Shown: positions 20,494 to 28,398 of the stretch, piece by piece
How positions within the stretch are numbered: position 1 is the first letter of the stretch
How the letters are laid out: each line of letters begins with the position of its first letter
Origin: a virus
Reading direction: 5' to 3' (one strand)
DNA: 34,305 nucleotides
IMG/VR virus record: IMGVR_UViG_3300027499_000018
Location: 1-34,305 of that record
Notes under the pieces: model-generated
Databases searched by the model: none
Told to the model about the DNA's origin: nothing
What the model saw: only the letters and a program-made list of their open reading frames with translations
Program-made: the position numbers and the translations under genes

Positions 20494-21473
20494 GCGTTCA
20501 GATCCCCAATCTTCACCCGCAATACCCCAGATGAGTCATAGACCTTGATCACACTGTTTGTGATCTCTGTCCTTGCCCCGGAAGTGCCACTTCGCACGTT
20601 CAGAGAACCCCGGAATACTGCGTCATTAAACTCAGCGTTACCGCTCTTCTGGATGCGCCAACCTGCGGAACCCGACGAGAAGGAATTGCTCTGAATCGTG
20701 TCGTCGATCTTCGCGTTAGTGATTGCCGCATCAGCAATCAAAGCAGTAGTTATCGCCGCTGTTTGTATTTTAGCAGTGCTAATACTAGCGTTGGAGATTT
20801 TTGCGTTAGTAACCGCCAAATCTGCAATCTTCGCCGTCACGATTGCGGCATCAACGATGCGGGTTGAGTCAACCGCTTCGGTGGTCGCTACCGTGCCAGT
20901 GCTTGAGTTATATGGTCCCACGACGTTTGTCTTGCTGACAAACCGAATCCAGTAGTAGAAGGTCTGGGATGTTTCCCCGACGTTGTCGGCGTAGATGAAA
21001 CTGTCCGTAGTGCCTATTAGCACTGCTGATCCCAGAACGTCAGTGGACGCCCTCCAGACCTCTGTAAGGGCGTGGTTGCCGTAGATGGCGGCGTCCCATG
21101 TCAGGACATTGTTTGCCAGCCCGGAGCCAACCACGAGGTTCTCAGGGGCTGGGGGAGGGGTGAAATCGTTGCCAGTTACCGGGATGGAGACGGCAGGGGT
21201 GACCGGCTGGGGAGCGTAGAGCGTACCCCCAGCCTTGATCTCTACTACGCCTTGAAGAAACAGGTCTCGCCAAGTGACCACCTGATCGTACTTTGAGCCT
21301 CGGATGCCCTCGTAGATCTCCAGAATCTCCTTGACCTTGTCGAGGAAAATCTTGATCTGCGCCGGATCGTTGGTAGGAGAGGGCAGTGCGGGAATGCTCG
21401 TCTCTCTCCCAGTAGGAGGATTGGTCTCGCCAGCGAATAGGGCTGGCGGGTTGGTCGTGATTGCCTCAGACAT
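20490..21473 (-). CDS. Tail-tip/fibre protein with Fn3-like domain and decad repeats
   Basis: 327 residues. ATG 21473 is preferred (MSEAITTNPP), with TAGGCAAG upstream; the longer frame runs into the previous gene. A Pro-rich N-terminal part leads to a fibronectin-III-like domain (TPPPAPENLVVGSG, LTWDAAIYGNHALTEVWRAS, FYYWIRFVS). Five ten-residue repeats of the type DAAITNAKI(A/D) follow, then a beta-rich end (FRGSLNVRSGT, VIKVYDSSGVLRVKIGDL). Fn3, then repeats, then such an end recalls the C-terminal half of lambda J-like tip proteins. It probably contacts the host surface or links fibres. Overlaps the previous gene by eight bases. Confidence 0.65.
   Translation of the reverse strand: MSEAITTNPPALFAGETNPPTGRETSIPALPSPTNDPAQIKIFLDKVKEILEIYEGIRGSKYDQVVTWRDLFLQGVVEIKAGGTLYAPQPVTPAVSIPVTGNDFTPPPAPENLVVGSGLANNVLTWDAAIYGNHALTEVWRASTDVLGSAVLIGTTDSFIYADNVGETSQTFYYWIRFVSKTNVVGPYNSSTGTVATTEAVDSTRIVDAAIVTAKIADLAVTNAKISNASISTAKIQTAAITTALIADAAITNAKIDDTIQSNSFSSGSAGWRIQKSGNAEFNDAVFRGSLNVRSGTSGARTEITNSVIKVYDSSGVLRVKIGDLNA
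20703..20852 (-). repeat. Five tandem ten-residue repeats in the tail-tip protein
   Basis: Fifty residues read as five decads with alternating A-x-I units (DAAIVTAKIA, DLAVTNAKIS, NASISTAKIQ, TAAITTALIA, DAAITNAKID). Such five-residue periodicity suggests a thin fibrous beta structure. Confidence 0.75.
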
Positions 21474-23121
21474 TGACTTGCCTAATTCCTCGTACAGTTT
21501 CAGACACTGCGATGTAGTTAATCTGATCTGATGCAACTACTTCGAACTCGAAGCGGTCAGCCTTGTACCCGGCTGGCAACTTGTAGACCTGTTCAGCCCC
21601 AATCGACAGAGTCGATTTGAGTGAGCCGTTGGCGTACAACTTGAATGTCACCGGGTAAGCGTCAGCACCAATCTTCACCGCGCCCATGTTTTGCTGATAC
21701 GGAGTCCTGAACTTCTTGGACCGCCAAGTCATAGTCAGGTTGTCCGTGCCGTGATCCCACTTCACGATGTCGCCATCGACGGCAAGGTACAAAGCGTCCC
21801 GCAAGCGGTCGTTGTAGCCAGCCGTGGCGTACAGATCCAGTTTGTGGATGCTGGGCTTCATGGCGAATTCAAAGACCAAGCACCCCTGCTCCGTGCCGTT
21901 GTCGTAGAAGGCGAAGTACCTTCCGTCCAACTCGTATGCGTGGATGGAAGATGGGTTGTACTCCTGCCATTCATCTCGGGGGATTAGCCCAGTAGTCAGC
22001 ATAGAGATGCCGTCTGGACCAACCCGGACGATTCCGTCCGGAGATGCGTAAACAACGCCACCGCTCATTTCCACGATACTGCGCTTGGAGACACAGGCTT
22101 GCTTCATCTCCAGTTTGATCATGGTCAGAGACGCAGGATCGGTTCCAGAGAGGATGTAAGGATTAGCCTTGGTGCCAACAAAGATTGACTGACCAAAGGC
22201 TCCCAAGCCCACAATCGGACTGTCCGTGGAGATTTGATATGCGATAGGGTAGGCGTATAGAGCAAACGGCTCTGATAGGTAAAGGGTATTGCCGGAGAAT
22301 CCGACGCCAATACCGTTAGCCATCAACTTCAGACCAACCATACTTTCTGGGGGTGGAACCCATCCCCAAGTCTCTACTACCTCCTGCAAATCCTCCGCCA
22401 ATGCCGAGTCGTTATACGACGCTTGAGCCAGCGGGATCTCCGCCACAAACTGAAAGTCAGTACCTTTAGATCCAGCATTGCTTCGATAGATGCGCTTGGT
22501 GGCTACATCCACATTCGACAGTGAGTTGTATGGGCTGGCAAACGAACCAGTCGGCAAGTTGGTCAAGGCAATGGTCTGACCCGGTTGGAACGACACAACA
22601 TCCGTTGGATCGCTCGGGGCAGATTCCTCGCCCACGCTACTGACGTAGGTGATGACATAAGCCACAGACGAGGCGATTGCCGTATCACTGGTTGGGCTAC
22701 CGCTCACCCCAAGAACTACCGTTGATACGTTGGGTGGTGGTACGCCAAGGCGGTAGGCATTCGAAGGATAGTTAGTATCCGTCGTAGCCCGAGCCGCCGT
22801 GGTTACCTTAGGGTATCCGTCACCAGTAAAGTAGGTCCGCTCTGTCGTGTCGTTATCGATGGGCGCACGGACAACATCAACGTCCGTAGTCCAAGTAAAC
22901 CAATAACGAGACTCGTCAGTTTCGTTTTCGCCAAACCGATAGATGGTCTGTTTAGTGCCAGCCTTGGTCGGCGTGGTGATGGTCTGAGTTTCCTTCCAAG
23001 GGCGCAAGTCACCATAGATCAACTTGGTGTTCACTGCGTCTTGAGCAAACTCATCACCGAGAAGTTCAGGGTTCAATCCCTTCACCATCCCGTTGAAGGT
23101 TCTAAGCACTATTGTCGTCAT
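21466..23121 (-). CDS. Conserved phage tail/hub protein
   Basis: 551 residues, beta-rich. Phrases typical of a widespread phage structural family are visible: VAYVITYVSSVGEESAPSDP (about 150-170), ATKRIYRSNAGSKGTDFQFV (about 207-226), LKLMANGIGVGFSGNTLYLS, then QACVSKRSIV and VVYASPDGIVRV (about 345-370). The family lacks a firm function in my memory; the repeated beta segments suggest a propeller-like hub or nozzle. A relation to P22 gp10-type stabilisation proteins is possible but unproven. It follows the endolysin gene after an 11-base gap. Confidence 0.6.
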   Translation of the reverse strand: MTTIVLRTFNGMVKGLNPELLGDEFAQDAVNTKLIYGDLRPWKETQTITTPTKAGTKQTIYRFGENETDESRYWFTWTTDVDVVRAPIDNDTTERTYFTGDGYPKVTTAARATTDTNYPSNAYRLGVPPPNVSTVVLGVSGSPTSDTAIASSVAYVITYVSSVGEESAPSDPTDVVSFQPGQTIALTNLPTGSFASPYNSLSNVDVATKRIYRSNAGSKGTDFQFVAEIPLAQASYNDSALAEDLQEVVETWGWVPPPESMVGLKLMANGIGVGFSGNTLYLSEPFALYAYPIAYQISTDSPIVGLGAFGQSIFVGTKANPYILSGTDPASLTMIKLEMKQACVSKRSIVEMSGGVVYASPDGIVRVGPDGISMLTTGLIPRDEWQEYNPSSIHAYELDGRYFAFYDNGTEQGCLVFEFAMKPSIHKLDLYATAGYNDRLRDALYLAVDGDIVKWDHGTDNLTMTWRSKKFRTPYQQNMGAVKIGADAYPVTFKLYANGSLKSTLSIGAEQVYKLPAGYKADRFEFEVVASDQINYIAVSETVRGIRQVNV

Positions 23122-23132
23122 CTTTTATTCCG

Positions 23133-23597
23133 TTAGGCTACGAGACCGGGGAGGTAGACAGTCTTGCCGTCCTTCTTGGTGGCAGTCAGGATCTGCTTCT
23201 TTAGGTCATTGGGGTTGTACGAAACGTGAACCCACCCGCTATCAGGGACTCCGGGTGTGTAGAACTCCAGAATCAGTTGGGTGTAGTCAAGGTTCTCCGA
23301 GATCCACTGAGCGAGGTCTGCGTTTGCTACCCCGGGAATCTCAATGTCAGCGGCTTGACCCTTACAGTGATCGGATGTTTTGGAGCCACCCACTGCCGCG
23401 TTGACGTTGGGGTGACGAAATCCGGAGTTGACCTTAACACCCTTACCGTAATGGTCCCTGACGGGCTGGAGAACTTTCTCACAAAGTGTTTTAAGGTTGC
23501 CAATCTCTTCGTCTCCGGGTGTGTTGTCCAAGTCGTGACGCAGAGCGGTCTCGCTCTTGGTCATCTCAGATAGGGTGAAGTTGGGTGACAGGTTCAT
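23133..23597 (-). CDS. Peptidase M15-family endolysin
   Basis: 154 residues, likely cuts peptidoglycan peptide stems at lysis. The M15 zinc site is complete: SGFRHPNVNAAVGG then SDH (H77), AAD (D84) and GWVH (H124), with E111 a likely catalytic acid. The N-terminal part (FTLSEMTKSETALRHDLDN) is typical of small phage M15 enzymes. No signal peptide, so it needs the holin. Its ATG overlaps the holin-like stop by ATGA. Confidence 0.9.
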   Translation of the reverse strand: MNLSPNFTLSEMTKSETALRHDLDNTPGDEEIGNLKTLCEKVLQPVRDHYGKGVKVNSGFRHPNVNAAVGGSKTSDHCKGQAADIEIPGVANADLAQWISENLDYTQLILEFYTPGVPDSGWVHVSYNPNDLKKQILTATKKDGKTVYLPGLVA

Positions 23598-24085
23598 TTT
23601 TTGAGCGCCTTTATCTCGTCTGATTTATCTTTGCTACCTTGGCTTGAGCCAAAGTAGTAGGACAGGATCTGGGTGACTGCCGCTGACAGAACACCAAGGA
23701 TGTAGATCAAGATGTCCTTTGCCTCAGGCTTGACCTCAACAAAGATCAAGATGGCGAACAGAACAAACGAAAGTCCTGTTACGCCAAGAGCCAAGGCAGG
23801 GGTGACAATCTTGTTGATGTAAGGAGCGTGTTCGCTCTTTGCAATCTCGACCTCGCGGTTACGAGCAGAGTCCCGGTCTTTGGCGTGAACCTCAAGTTCC
23901 TTGAGATCAATCTCTCGGAGTTTGAGAGCCGCATCAGGATCGTTTTGGACTGCCTTGGTCACAGCCTCAACTGTGTCCTCAACGCCTAACTTCTTTGCGA
24001 TCATTGATACGGCGGCTCCACCAAGCGGTCCAGCCACTGCTGTGGCTAGTCCGGGGGCTACGCTTTTAAGCAGGTCTACTAGCAT
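23594..24085 (-). CDS. Holin-like protein, GTA_holin_3TM-like
   Basis: 163 residues. A hydrophobic Ala/Gly-rich N-terminus (about 5-30), a charged helical middle (about 38-88: KLREIDLKELEVHAKDRDSA) and two strong membrane segments (about 94-116 and 124-146), then a basic tail, match the three-segment holin family first described with gene transfer agents. It would form the inner-membrane lesion that releases the endolysin. GAGG lies nine bases before the ATG. It overlaps the upstream membrane gene by 20 bases and the endolysin by ATGA. Confidence 0.75.
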   Translation of the reverse strand: MLVDLLKSVAPGLATAVAGPLGGAAVSMIAKKLGVEDTVEAVTKAVQNDPDAALKLREIDLKELEVHAKDRDSARNREVEIAKSEHAPYINKIVTPALALGVTGLSFVLFAILIFVEVKPEAKDILIYILGVLSAAVTQILSYYFGSSQGSKDKSDEIKALKK

Positions 24086-24368
24086 CCTTCGGCTCCTCTA
24101 AGGTTGGTTCTTTTTGGGGTGGCGGCTCCGGCTTCTTGATGGCTGAACTAACAGCACTTGCCATCACGCCAGACAAAGCACCAACAATGAAGTTGGCGAT
24201 TGGTGAAATGAGTTTGAAAAACTCAGCGTCGTTTGGGGCTTGCCCATTCATGGGCTGAGTCACAAAGATCAGCGAATACAGAACAGATCCAACAATCCCG
24301 ACCAGCGTCAACGCCAGCAAGATGCCAATCCAATACCTCAGTCTTGCGTCATATTGCTCGGGGGTCAT
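24066..24368 (-). CDS. Two-segment membrane protein of the lysis block
   Basis: 100 residues with two hydrophobic segments (about 12-36: YWIGILLALTLVGIVGSVLY; and about 54-76: SPIANFIVGALSGVMASAVS) and a Pro/Glu/Lys-rich tail. It could be a second holin or a holin regulator (antiholin), given its place directly before the holin-like gene. Start overlaps the o-spanin candidate stop by ATGA. Confidence 0.6.
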   Translation of the reverse strand: MTPEQYDARLRYWIGILLALTLVGIVGSVLYSLIFVTQPMNGQAPNDAEFFKLISPIANFIVGALSGVMASAVSSAIKKPEPPPQKEPTLEEPKDASRPA

Positions 24369-24544
24369 TTCTTAATTCCTTTCAGCAGTTCCGAATCAAC
24401 CAAATCTTTTGTGCAAGTGCCGTCCGCAGAACACGCTGGCGGCTGACACTCTTTCTTCGCCCAGTTTGCTGGGTCTTGACATGGGTAGCGGAACTGATCT
24501 CCGCACCCAGCCAGAAGAAGACAAGCCAATAAAACGACTCGCAT
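24365..24544 (-). CDS. Small lipoprotein, candidate o-spanin (Rz1-like)
   Basis: 59 residues; an easily missed gene. Translation gives MRVVLLACLLLAGCGDQFRY at the start, with a clear lipobox (LAGC), so lipidation at C14 is expected. The mature part has four more cysteines (YPCQDP, KECQPPAC, GTC) and two short Pro motifs. AGGAAGG precedes the ATG, which is two bases after the stop of the coiled-coil membrane gene, and its own stop overlaps the next start by ATGA. An outer-membrane lipoprotein following an inner-membrane coiled-coil protein fits a two-component spanin. The multiple cysteines are unlike lambda Rz1, so it could be another lysis-linked lipoprotein. Confidence 0.75.
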   Translation of the reverse strand: MRVVLLACLLLAGCGDQFRYPCQDPANWAKKECQPPACSADGTCTKDLVDSELLKGIKK

Positions 24545-24546
24545 AC

Positions 24547-24981
24547 TTACCTTCCTAGTGGGTTTACAGTCGCCCGTTTGAGGGCGTTCATTTCCGCACG
24601 GAGTCCATCAGTGATGGACTTGAGTTCCATACGGATCGAGGAAAGTGAGGCTTGAACCTCACGGCTATTGCCATCAGAGATAGCCCTCGTCTCCCGTGAA
24701 AGGGCAAGAGCATCAGCGGCTTTTTCTTGAGCCTTGATTGCAGACTCCATCGAGTTGATGAGCCTGTCTTTTAAGTTCTTGTTCTCTAACTTGAGGGCTT
24801 CAACTTCCTTGCGAAGTTCGCCTATGCCTTCAACTTCTTCAATCGCCGAAACCGCTCTGTTGTATTGGGTTATCCCAACGTAGGCTCCGCCACCGATCAC
24901 CGGCAAGATCGTTAAAAGCCCTCCCAGTATCACCCCCGGTGATAAGGTCAATGAAAAAGTCTTGGGAGAATCTGTACTCAT
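24547..24981 (-). CDS. Membrane-anchored coiled-coil protein, candidate i-spanin
   Basis: 144 residues. One N-terminal membrane segment (about 14-40: LSPGVILGGLLTILPVIGGG) is followed by a long helical coiled-coil region (about 48-138: IGELRKEVEALKLENKNLKD). This is the layout of inner-membrane spanins. AGGAG lies seven bases before the ATG, inside the end of the upstream gene, with which it overlaps by 143 bases in another frame. The lipoprotein gene follows after two bases, completing a plausible spanin pair that fuses the membranes at the last step of lysis. Confidence 0.65.
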   Translation of the reverse strand: MSTDSPKTFSLTLSPGVILGGLLTILPVIGGGAYVGITQYNRAVSAIEEVEGIGELRKEVEALKLENKNLKDRLINSMESAIKAQEKAADALALSRETRAISDGNSREVQASLSSIRMELKSITDGLRAEMNALKRATVNPLGR

Positions 24982-25921
24982 TCGGTAACTCCTGATTCAT
25001 GGGAATGTCTATGAAGACATTCGGTTGTTGAATTCCGGGTTTAACGAAGAGTTCCAACGACAGTGCTGTGCCAAATCCACCTATGCCAATCTTTGGCTTT
25101 CCAGAAGATGAGGACGACCCCGTCGATTCGGACCTCTCCGTCTTACTGCTCGAATCGGCAGTACCACCCCCGGTAGAGGTGGTGGTCTTTGTCTCTGTCT
25201 CCTTGGATGTCTGCTCCGGCTGAGACGTAACTTCTGGCGCAGACATGATCGGTAATTCCTGCGGCACAGGAACCTGCGCTGGCGTAACCACCGGGGTGGC
25301 AACAGCAGACGCTGGGTTCAATGGACTCACAGGGCTGGTTGGGTTAGTCGGGTTCGTCATCGACTTAACACAGGTGTTTGAACTAACAGCCCAGTCACCC
25401 CATACAGGAGATCCGTATGGGTCCGGGCAGGACGACGCTCTAACTTGCTCTATCGCCCCCGTGTAGCCAGAGTCACACGCTACGGTGCGGGTCTCTGCGC
25501 TTACCTTGCAGGTAGGCGGGTCTTGCTTACAGGTGTCTTGCGACACCGTCCACGGTCCCCACAGCGGGGTTCCGTATGGGTCTGGACAAGTGCTAGTCCT
25601 CGTCAGGATCTTCGATCCAGAGTAGTGGATAGGACAGGCTTCAGTCTTGGACTCCGAACTTGGCTGGCAAGTTGGAGGAGGTGGCGGTGGAGGAGCGGGT
25701 GCTACTCCGTTACAGAAGTAACTTTGCCACGTTGTGTCGTATGCCCCGGGCTGACAAGCCCAACAGGTGCTGTTAACAGGGCAGAACTGGTATCCGGTGC
25801 GTGGGTCGTTTGTCCACGACCCAGTGCAATAACATGATGTTGACTGAGCGTTACTCTTTATCGGCAGGCTTATCAGCAGAAGCGTCACGAGCAGGCTCAG
25901 GAGGTGTCCAATCTTCGCCAT
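24839..25921 (-). CDS. Secreted cysteine-repeat protein of unknown function
   Basis: 360 residues. A signal peptide (residues 1-25, cleavage after SNA) directs export. A Cys/Trp-rich part (30-70) and a proline run precede two homologous repeats, 85-131 and 138-184, with identical cysteine spacing (10, 15 and 18 residues between cysteines) and the shared phrase SCPDPYG/TCPDPYG and GxWxVSxxTC. The end of each repeat resembles thrombospondin-type W-x-x-C strands. A Pro/Thr/Ser linker (188-290) and a beta-like C-terminus (GIGGFGTALSLELFVKPG) follow. The start has AGGAAG upstream. The last 48 codons overlap the i-spanin candidate. Exported and disulfide-bonded; it may act in the periplasm or on the cell surface. 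Confidence 0.7.
   Translation of the reverse strand: MAKIGHLLSLLVTLLLISLPIKSNAQSTSCYCTGSWTNDPRTGYQFCPVNSTCWACQPGAYDTTWQSYFCNGVAPAPPPPPPPTCQPSSESKTEACPIHYSGSKILTRTSTCPDPYGTPLWGPWTVSQDTCKQDPPTCKVSAETRTVACDSGYTGAIEQVRASSCPDPYGSPVWGDWAVSSNTCVKSMTNPTNPTSPVSPLNPASAVATPVVTPAQVPVPQELPIMSAPEVTSQPEQTSKETETKTTTSTGGGTADSSSKTERSESTGSSSSSGKPKIGIGGFGTALSLELFVKPGIQQPNVFIDIPMNQELPNEYRFSQDFFIDLITGGDTGRAFNDLAGDRWRSLRWDNPIQQSGFGD
25370..25669 (-). repeat. Tandem cysteine repeats (two units)
   Basis: Two 47-residue units with cysteines at 85, 96, 112, 131 and at 138, 149, 165, 184: the spacing is identical. Identical cysteine spacing with diverged sequence indicates an old internal duplication kept for disulfide bonding. 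Confidence 0.85.
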
Positions 25922-26342
25922 AGATCTTCCTGAATTTCTCTGGCTTCAACTTGAACCATGCAAGCCTAGCCTGTTGACCAATAGCCCCTCCCATAGGGCA
26001 TGGGCTTCCACTCATCTCCATTGCGTCCCAGACTCTTTCGTCTTGGCAAAGCACAGCAACCGCTGTGATCTTCAATCCGAGGTCGTTCAGGGTCTTGGCA
26101 AGTTTGATGCGCTCACAGTTCTTGTCTGTGTAGACAGTGCCGCCCGAAACGCCAATGACGGTTGAACTGACAGCCCCGGATACGGGGATGCCACACACGT
26201 CTTGGGAAAAGGCAGACATCGAGGGAGCCATCGCTGATGCTGGCGGCTGTCCCTTGTAGTTGATCGTTGTGTCTTGTGCGCTTGCGACAGACGCAACACC
26301 GATGACCGCTACGGCGATCAGAAATAGCAGGGTGCTTCTCAT
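25851..26342 (-). CDS. Secreted periplasmic protein of the lysis block
   Basis: 163 residues. Signal peptide 1-22 (hydrophobic core LLFLIAVAVIGVASVASA, cleavage before Q23). The mature part has four cysteines (50, 76, 99, 115), allowing two disulfides, and a phrase NCERIKLAKTLNDLGLKITA then VLCQDERVWDAMEM that I believe recurs in phage proteins of unknown function. GAGG lies five bases before the ATG. It overlaps the following cysteine-repeat gene by 71 bases; both are exported, so they may work together. Confidence 0.65.
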   Translation of the reverse strand: MRSTLLFLIAVAVIGVASVASAQDTTINYKGQPPASAMAPSMSAFSQDVCGIPVSGAVSSTVIGVSGGTVYTDKNCERIKLAKTLNDLGLKITAVAVLCQDERVWDAMEMSGSPCPMGGAIGQQARLAWFKLKPEKFRKIYGEDWTPPEPARDASADKPADKE

Positions 26343-26449
26343 ATTAACCTCAGTAGTTCAATCAATAAGCCGATGTCGAGGATGATGAAGAAAGCCGCAA
26401 AGCCCCAATCAAGAGCCGTGTCTTTCAACGAATCTATCCAACTTGGCAT
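26339..26449 (-). CDS. 36-residue single-span membrane peptide
   Basis: Translation from ATG 26449 gives MPSWIDSLKDTALDWGFAAF and then a hydrophobic run (FIILDIGLLIELLRLI). One membrane segment spans about residues 15-35. The stop overlaps the next ATG (ATGA), as between many genes here, and it bridges the gap between two lysis-block genes. It overlaps the end of the coiled-coil gene by 41 bases. No Shine-Dalgarno is visible, so it would rely on coupling. It may be a pinholin-like or accessory lysis peptide; it could also be chance. Confidence 0.5.
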   Translation of the reverse strand: MPSWIDSLKDTALDWGFAAFFIILDIGLLIELLRLI

Positions 26450-26645
26450 CGATGATGTCGAGGCGTGTCAGCACTCGATTGATGTCGGCGTGAACCTCCA
26501 CCTTTGTTACATACTCTTTGGCGACCTCTTCACGGGTTCTGTTGAGCAGAACCTGAAGGCGTTGAAGTTCAGCAGACTTCTCCTTCAGTATCCACGACAC
26601 AATCCCCACCAGTAGAGACAGCACGACGTTCCATAACAAACCCAT
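26409..26645 (-). CDS. Small membrane-anchored coiled-coil protein
   Basis: 78 residues from ATG 26645 (MGLLWNVVLSLLVGIVSWIL). An N-terminal membrane helix (about 3-20) is followed by a charged coiled coil (KEKSAELQRLQVLLNRTREE and onward). A GTG at 26663 would add six residues; the ribosome site is weak for both. It is the first gene after the terminator at 26676-26698. The layout could suit a lysis regulator, a holin accessory or a second i-spanin-like protein. Confidence 0.55.
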   Translation of the reverse strand: MGLLWNVVLSLLVGIVSWILKEKSAELQRLQVLLNRTREEVAKEYVTKVEVHADINRVLTRLDIIDAKLDRFVERHGS

Positions 26646-26671
26646 ATCCACTATGTACCTCACTAGGATTC

Positions 26672-26698
26672 CAATAAAAAAACCCGCCGAAGCGGGTT
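26672..26698 (-). terminator. Rho-independent terminator after the fibre genes
   Basis: On the minus strand AACCCGC-TTCG-GCGGGTT is followed by TTTTTATT. The stem closes with C(UUCG)G, a very stable tetraloop. It sits right after the last fibre gene and before the lysis block, so it could attenuate transcription between them. Confidence 0.88.
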
Positions 26699-26715
26699 GG
26701 TTGTGGCTTTTATTA

Positions 26716-28389
26716 CTACGACCAGTTTGATCCGTAGAAATTCACGGCAAAGTTGTATGTAGCGTTTTGCCAAGAGTAAGTTCCTGAGTAAACCCCTTGA
26801 CCACCAGAGTCTGCTACTGACTGACTTTGTCCACTGCGACCCCAGAAAGAGGTGTCAATAGATACGTTGCTACTGCTACCAGTGAAACTGACGCCGCTAG
26901 TTCCCATGCTGATGTTTGAAAGGACATAATTCGCTTCCACGTTTGCGCCACTGTATGAACTCATCCAGTCAATTGAACCGCCGCCATAAACCAGAGAACT
27001 GTAAATACCGGCGTAACTGTTGTTATTGTTGTCATACACCCACGAAAACTTATCGTACCCGCTAGTGCCACCCGGTCTCTTTGTTGGAGAAGAACCGCAA
27101 TTTTTGATCACGCAGTTTTGGATCTTCAATCTGGTAGTCGAAGAGTAGGCTCCGAAGTTGTCTTCGTTCATTCCAAAAATTGCTGTCATGTAGTTTGAGG
27201 ACATTCCCTCACTGCCACCGTTCAAGTCTCTCTCAAGAATGCACCCAATAACAGCGCAGTTATCACTTCCTAGTGCGAAATGGAAATCCCTGTTTGCCGA
27301 TCCGGGGTTGTAATGAACGATATAAGTCTTCCCCGGGTAGCCAATGATTCGGAGATTCATGCGTCTAGTTGCGTTACTTGGAGTGAAAGATGCCACCCCG
27401 TAGTTACCAAGGTTGTATGCATTCCCGGTTAAATAATGCACTTCCGGCGACAGCACAATTACGCCATCGTTTCCGGCTACCGAGACAGCCTTAGGAATTG
27501 TCCCAAATGCAGTAGCCCTGCTTGTCCCATTGTTGTTGTCGCTTCCTGATGTGGCGTTGACGTAGTAAACGGTATTCCCGGCGTTCGTAACAATGGATTG
27601 GTAGGCGGCTGGCAGTGCAATCTGCGGCTGGACTTTGATCGAGTAGGCTCGTTCAACATAGTTACCCGCGTTATCAGTCGCTCGAATGGTGAATGAAGAA
27701 GTTACTTCCGAGTTGCCGGGGCTTCCAGCCGTTCCAGACACAACTCCTGTTGAGGTGTTTAACGAAAGACCAGATGGCAAAGAGCCTGACACAAGAGAGT
27801 ATGTGACAGTGGAGCCAGCATCAACATCTGTGGCATCAAGGGTAAGGCTTACAGACGCACCGCCAACATACGTCCCAGCCAACCCAGCAGAAACGTTAAA
27901 TGTTGGACTTGTTCCGGTGGTAATTGCCCCATCCAATTGAGAAGAAAGACCAGTTGGATTTGTGACCTTAATCGTGAGTGGTCCGTTGGCTACTGTAAAG
28001 TCTTGCGGTGTCGTGACCACAATACTGGATGTGCTGTTAACAGAAGTGCTGGCTGGAGAAAATTCAGCCCCACTAGAGGTGATAATTTTTACAACCGCAC
28101 TAGCCTCAAAATTACTTCCACTTAGCGTAAAAGATGTACCAGACTCCCCGTTGTATGCATCTGGTGATACGGCAGTAAGCACCGGAGGTGCGGCAATTGG
28201 AGTCCAGCCAATAGAGTCATACACCTCATTTCTGCCGAGTGTGCTGTTATAACGAACCATGCCCTCAGAAGCGGTAGGACGTTGTGCCGTGGTTCCGTTA
28301 GGAACCCGAATAGCGGCAGTGCCGCCAAAGGTAGCCACACCAGATGTGCCTCCGCCCAAGAGGGCGGCAAGGTCTCTTGCTTTAGTCAT
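26716..28389 (-). CDS. Tail fibre/spike with IPT and Ig-like domains and beta-helix-like C-terminus
   Basis: 557 residues, a likely host-binding protein. Order: a short N-terminal attachment part with the fibre phrase GTTAQRPTASEGMVRYNSTL (about 32-52), an IPT/TIG-type domain (about 70-150, PPVLTAVSPD to TNPTGLSS), a putative-Ig domain (about 165-260, with YSLVSGSLPSGLSLNTSTGV), and a C-terminal region (about 275-557) rich in Asn/Ser/Gly with repeated beta strands (YYVNATSGSDNNNGTSRATA), typical of right-handed parallel beta-helix surface proteins. GGAG lies six bases before the ATG. It shares the IPT-Ig core with the next fibre gene. A polysaccharide-degrading role is possible, but no catalytic residues can be assigned. 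Confidence 0.75.
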   Translation of the reverse strand: MTKARDLAALLGGGTSGVATFGGTAAIRVPNGTTAQRPTASEGMVRYNSTLGRNEVYDSIGWTPIAAPPVLTAVSPDAYNGESGTSFTLSGSNFEASAVVKIITSSGAEFSPASTSVNSTSSIVVTTPQDFTVANGPLTIKVTNPTGLSSQLDGAITTGTSPTFNVSAGLAGTYVGGASVSLTLDATDVDAGSTVTYSLVSGSLPSGLSLNTSTGVVSGTAGSPGNSEVTSSFTIRATDNAGNYVERAYSIKVQPQIALPAAYQSIVTNAGNTVYYVNATSGSDNNNGTSRATAFGTIPKAVSVAGNDGVIVLSPEVHYLTGNAYNLGNYGVASFTPSNATRRMNLRIIGYPGKTYIVHYNPGSANRDFHFALGSDNCAVIGCILERDLNGGSEGMSSNYMTAIFGMNEDNFGAYSSTTRLKIQNCVIKNCGSSPTKRPGGTSGYDKFSWVYDNNNNSYAGIYSSLVYGGGSIDWMSSYSGANVEANYVLSNISMGTSGVSFTGSSSNVSIDTSFWGRSGQSQSVADSGGQGVYSGTYSWQNATYNFAVNFYGSNWS

Positions 28390-28398
28390 TCAAAACTC

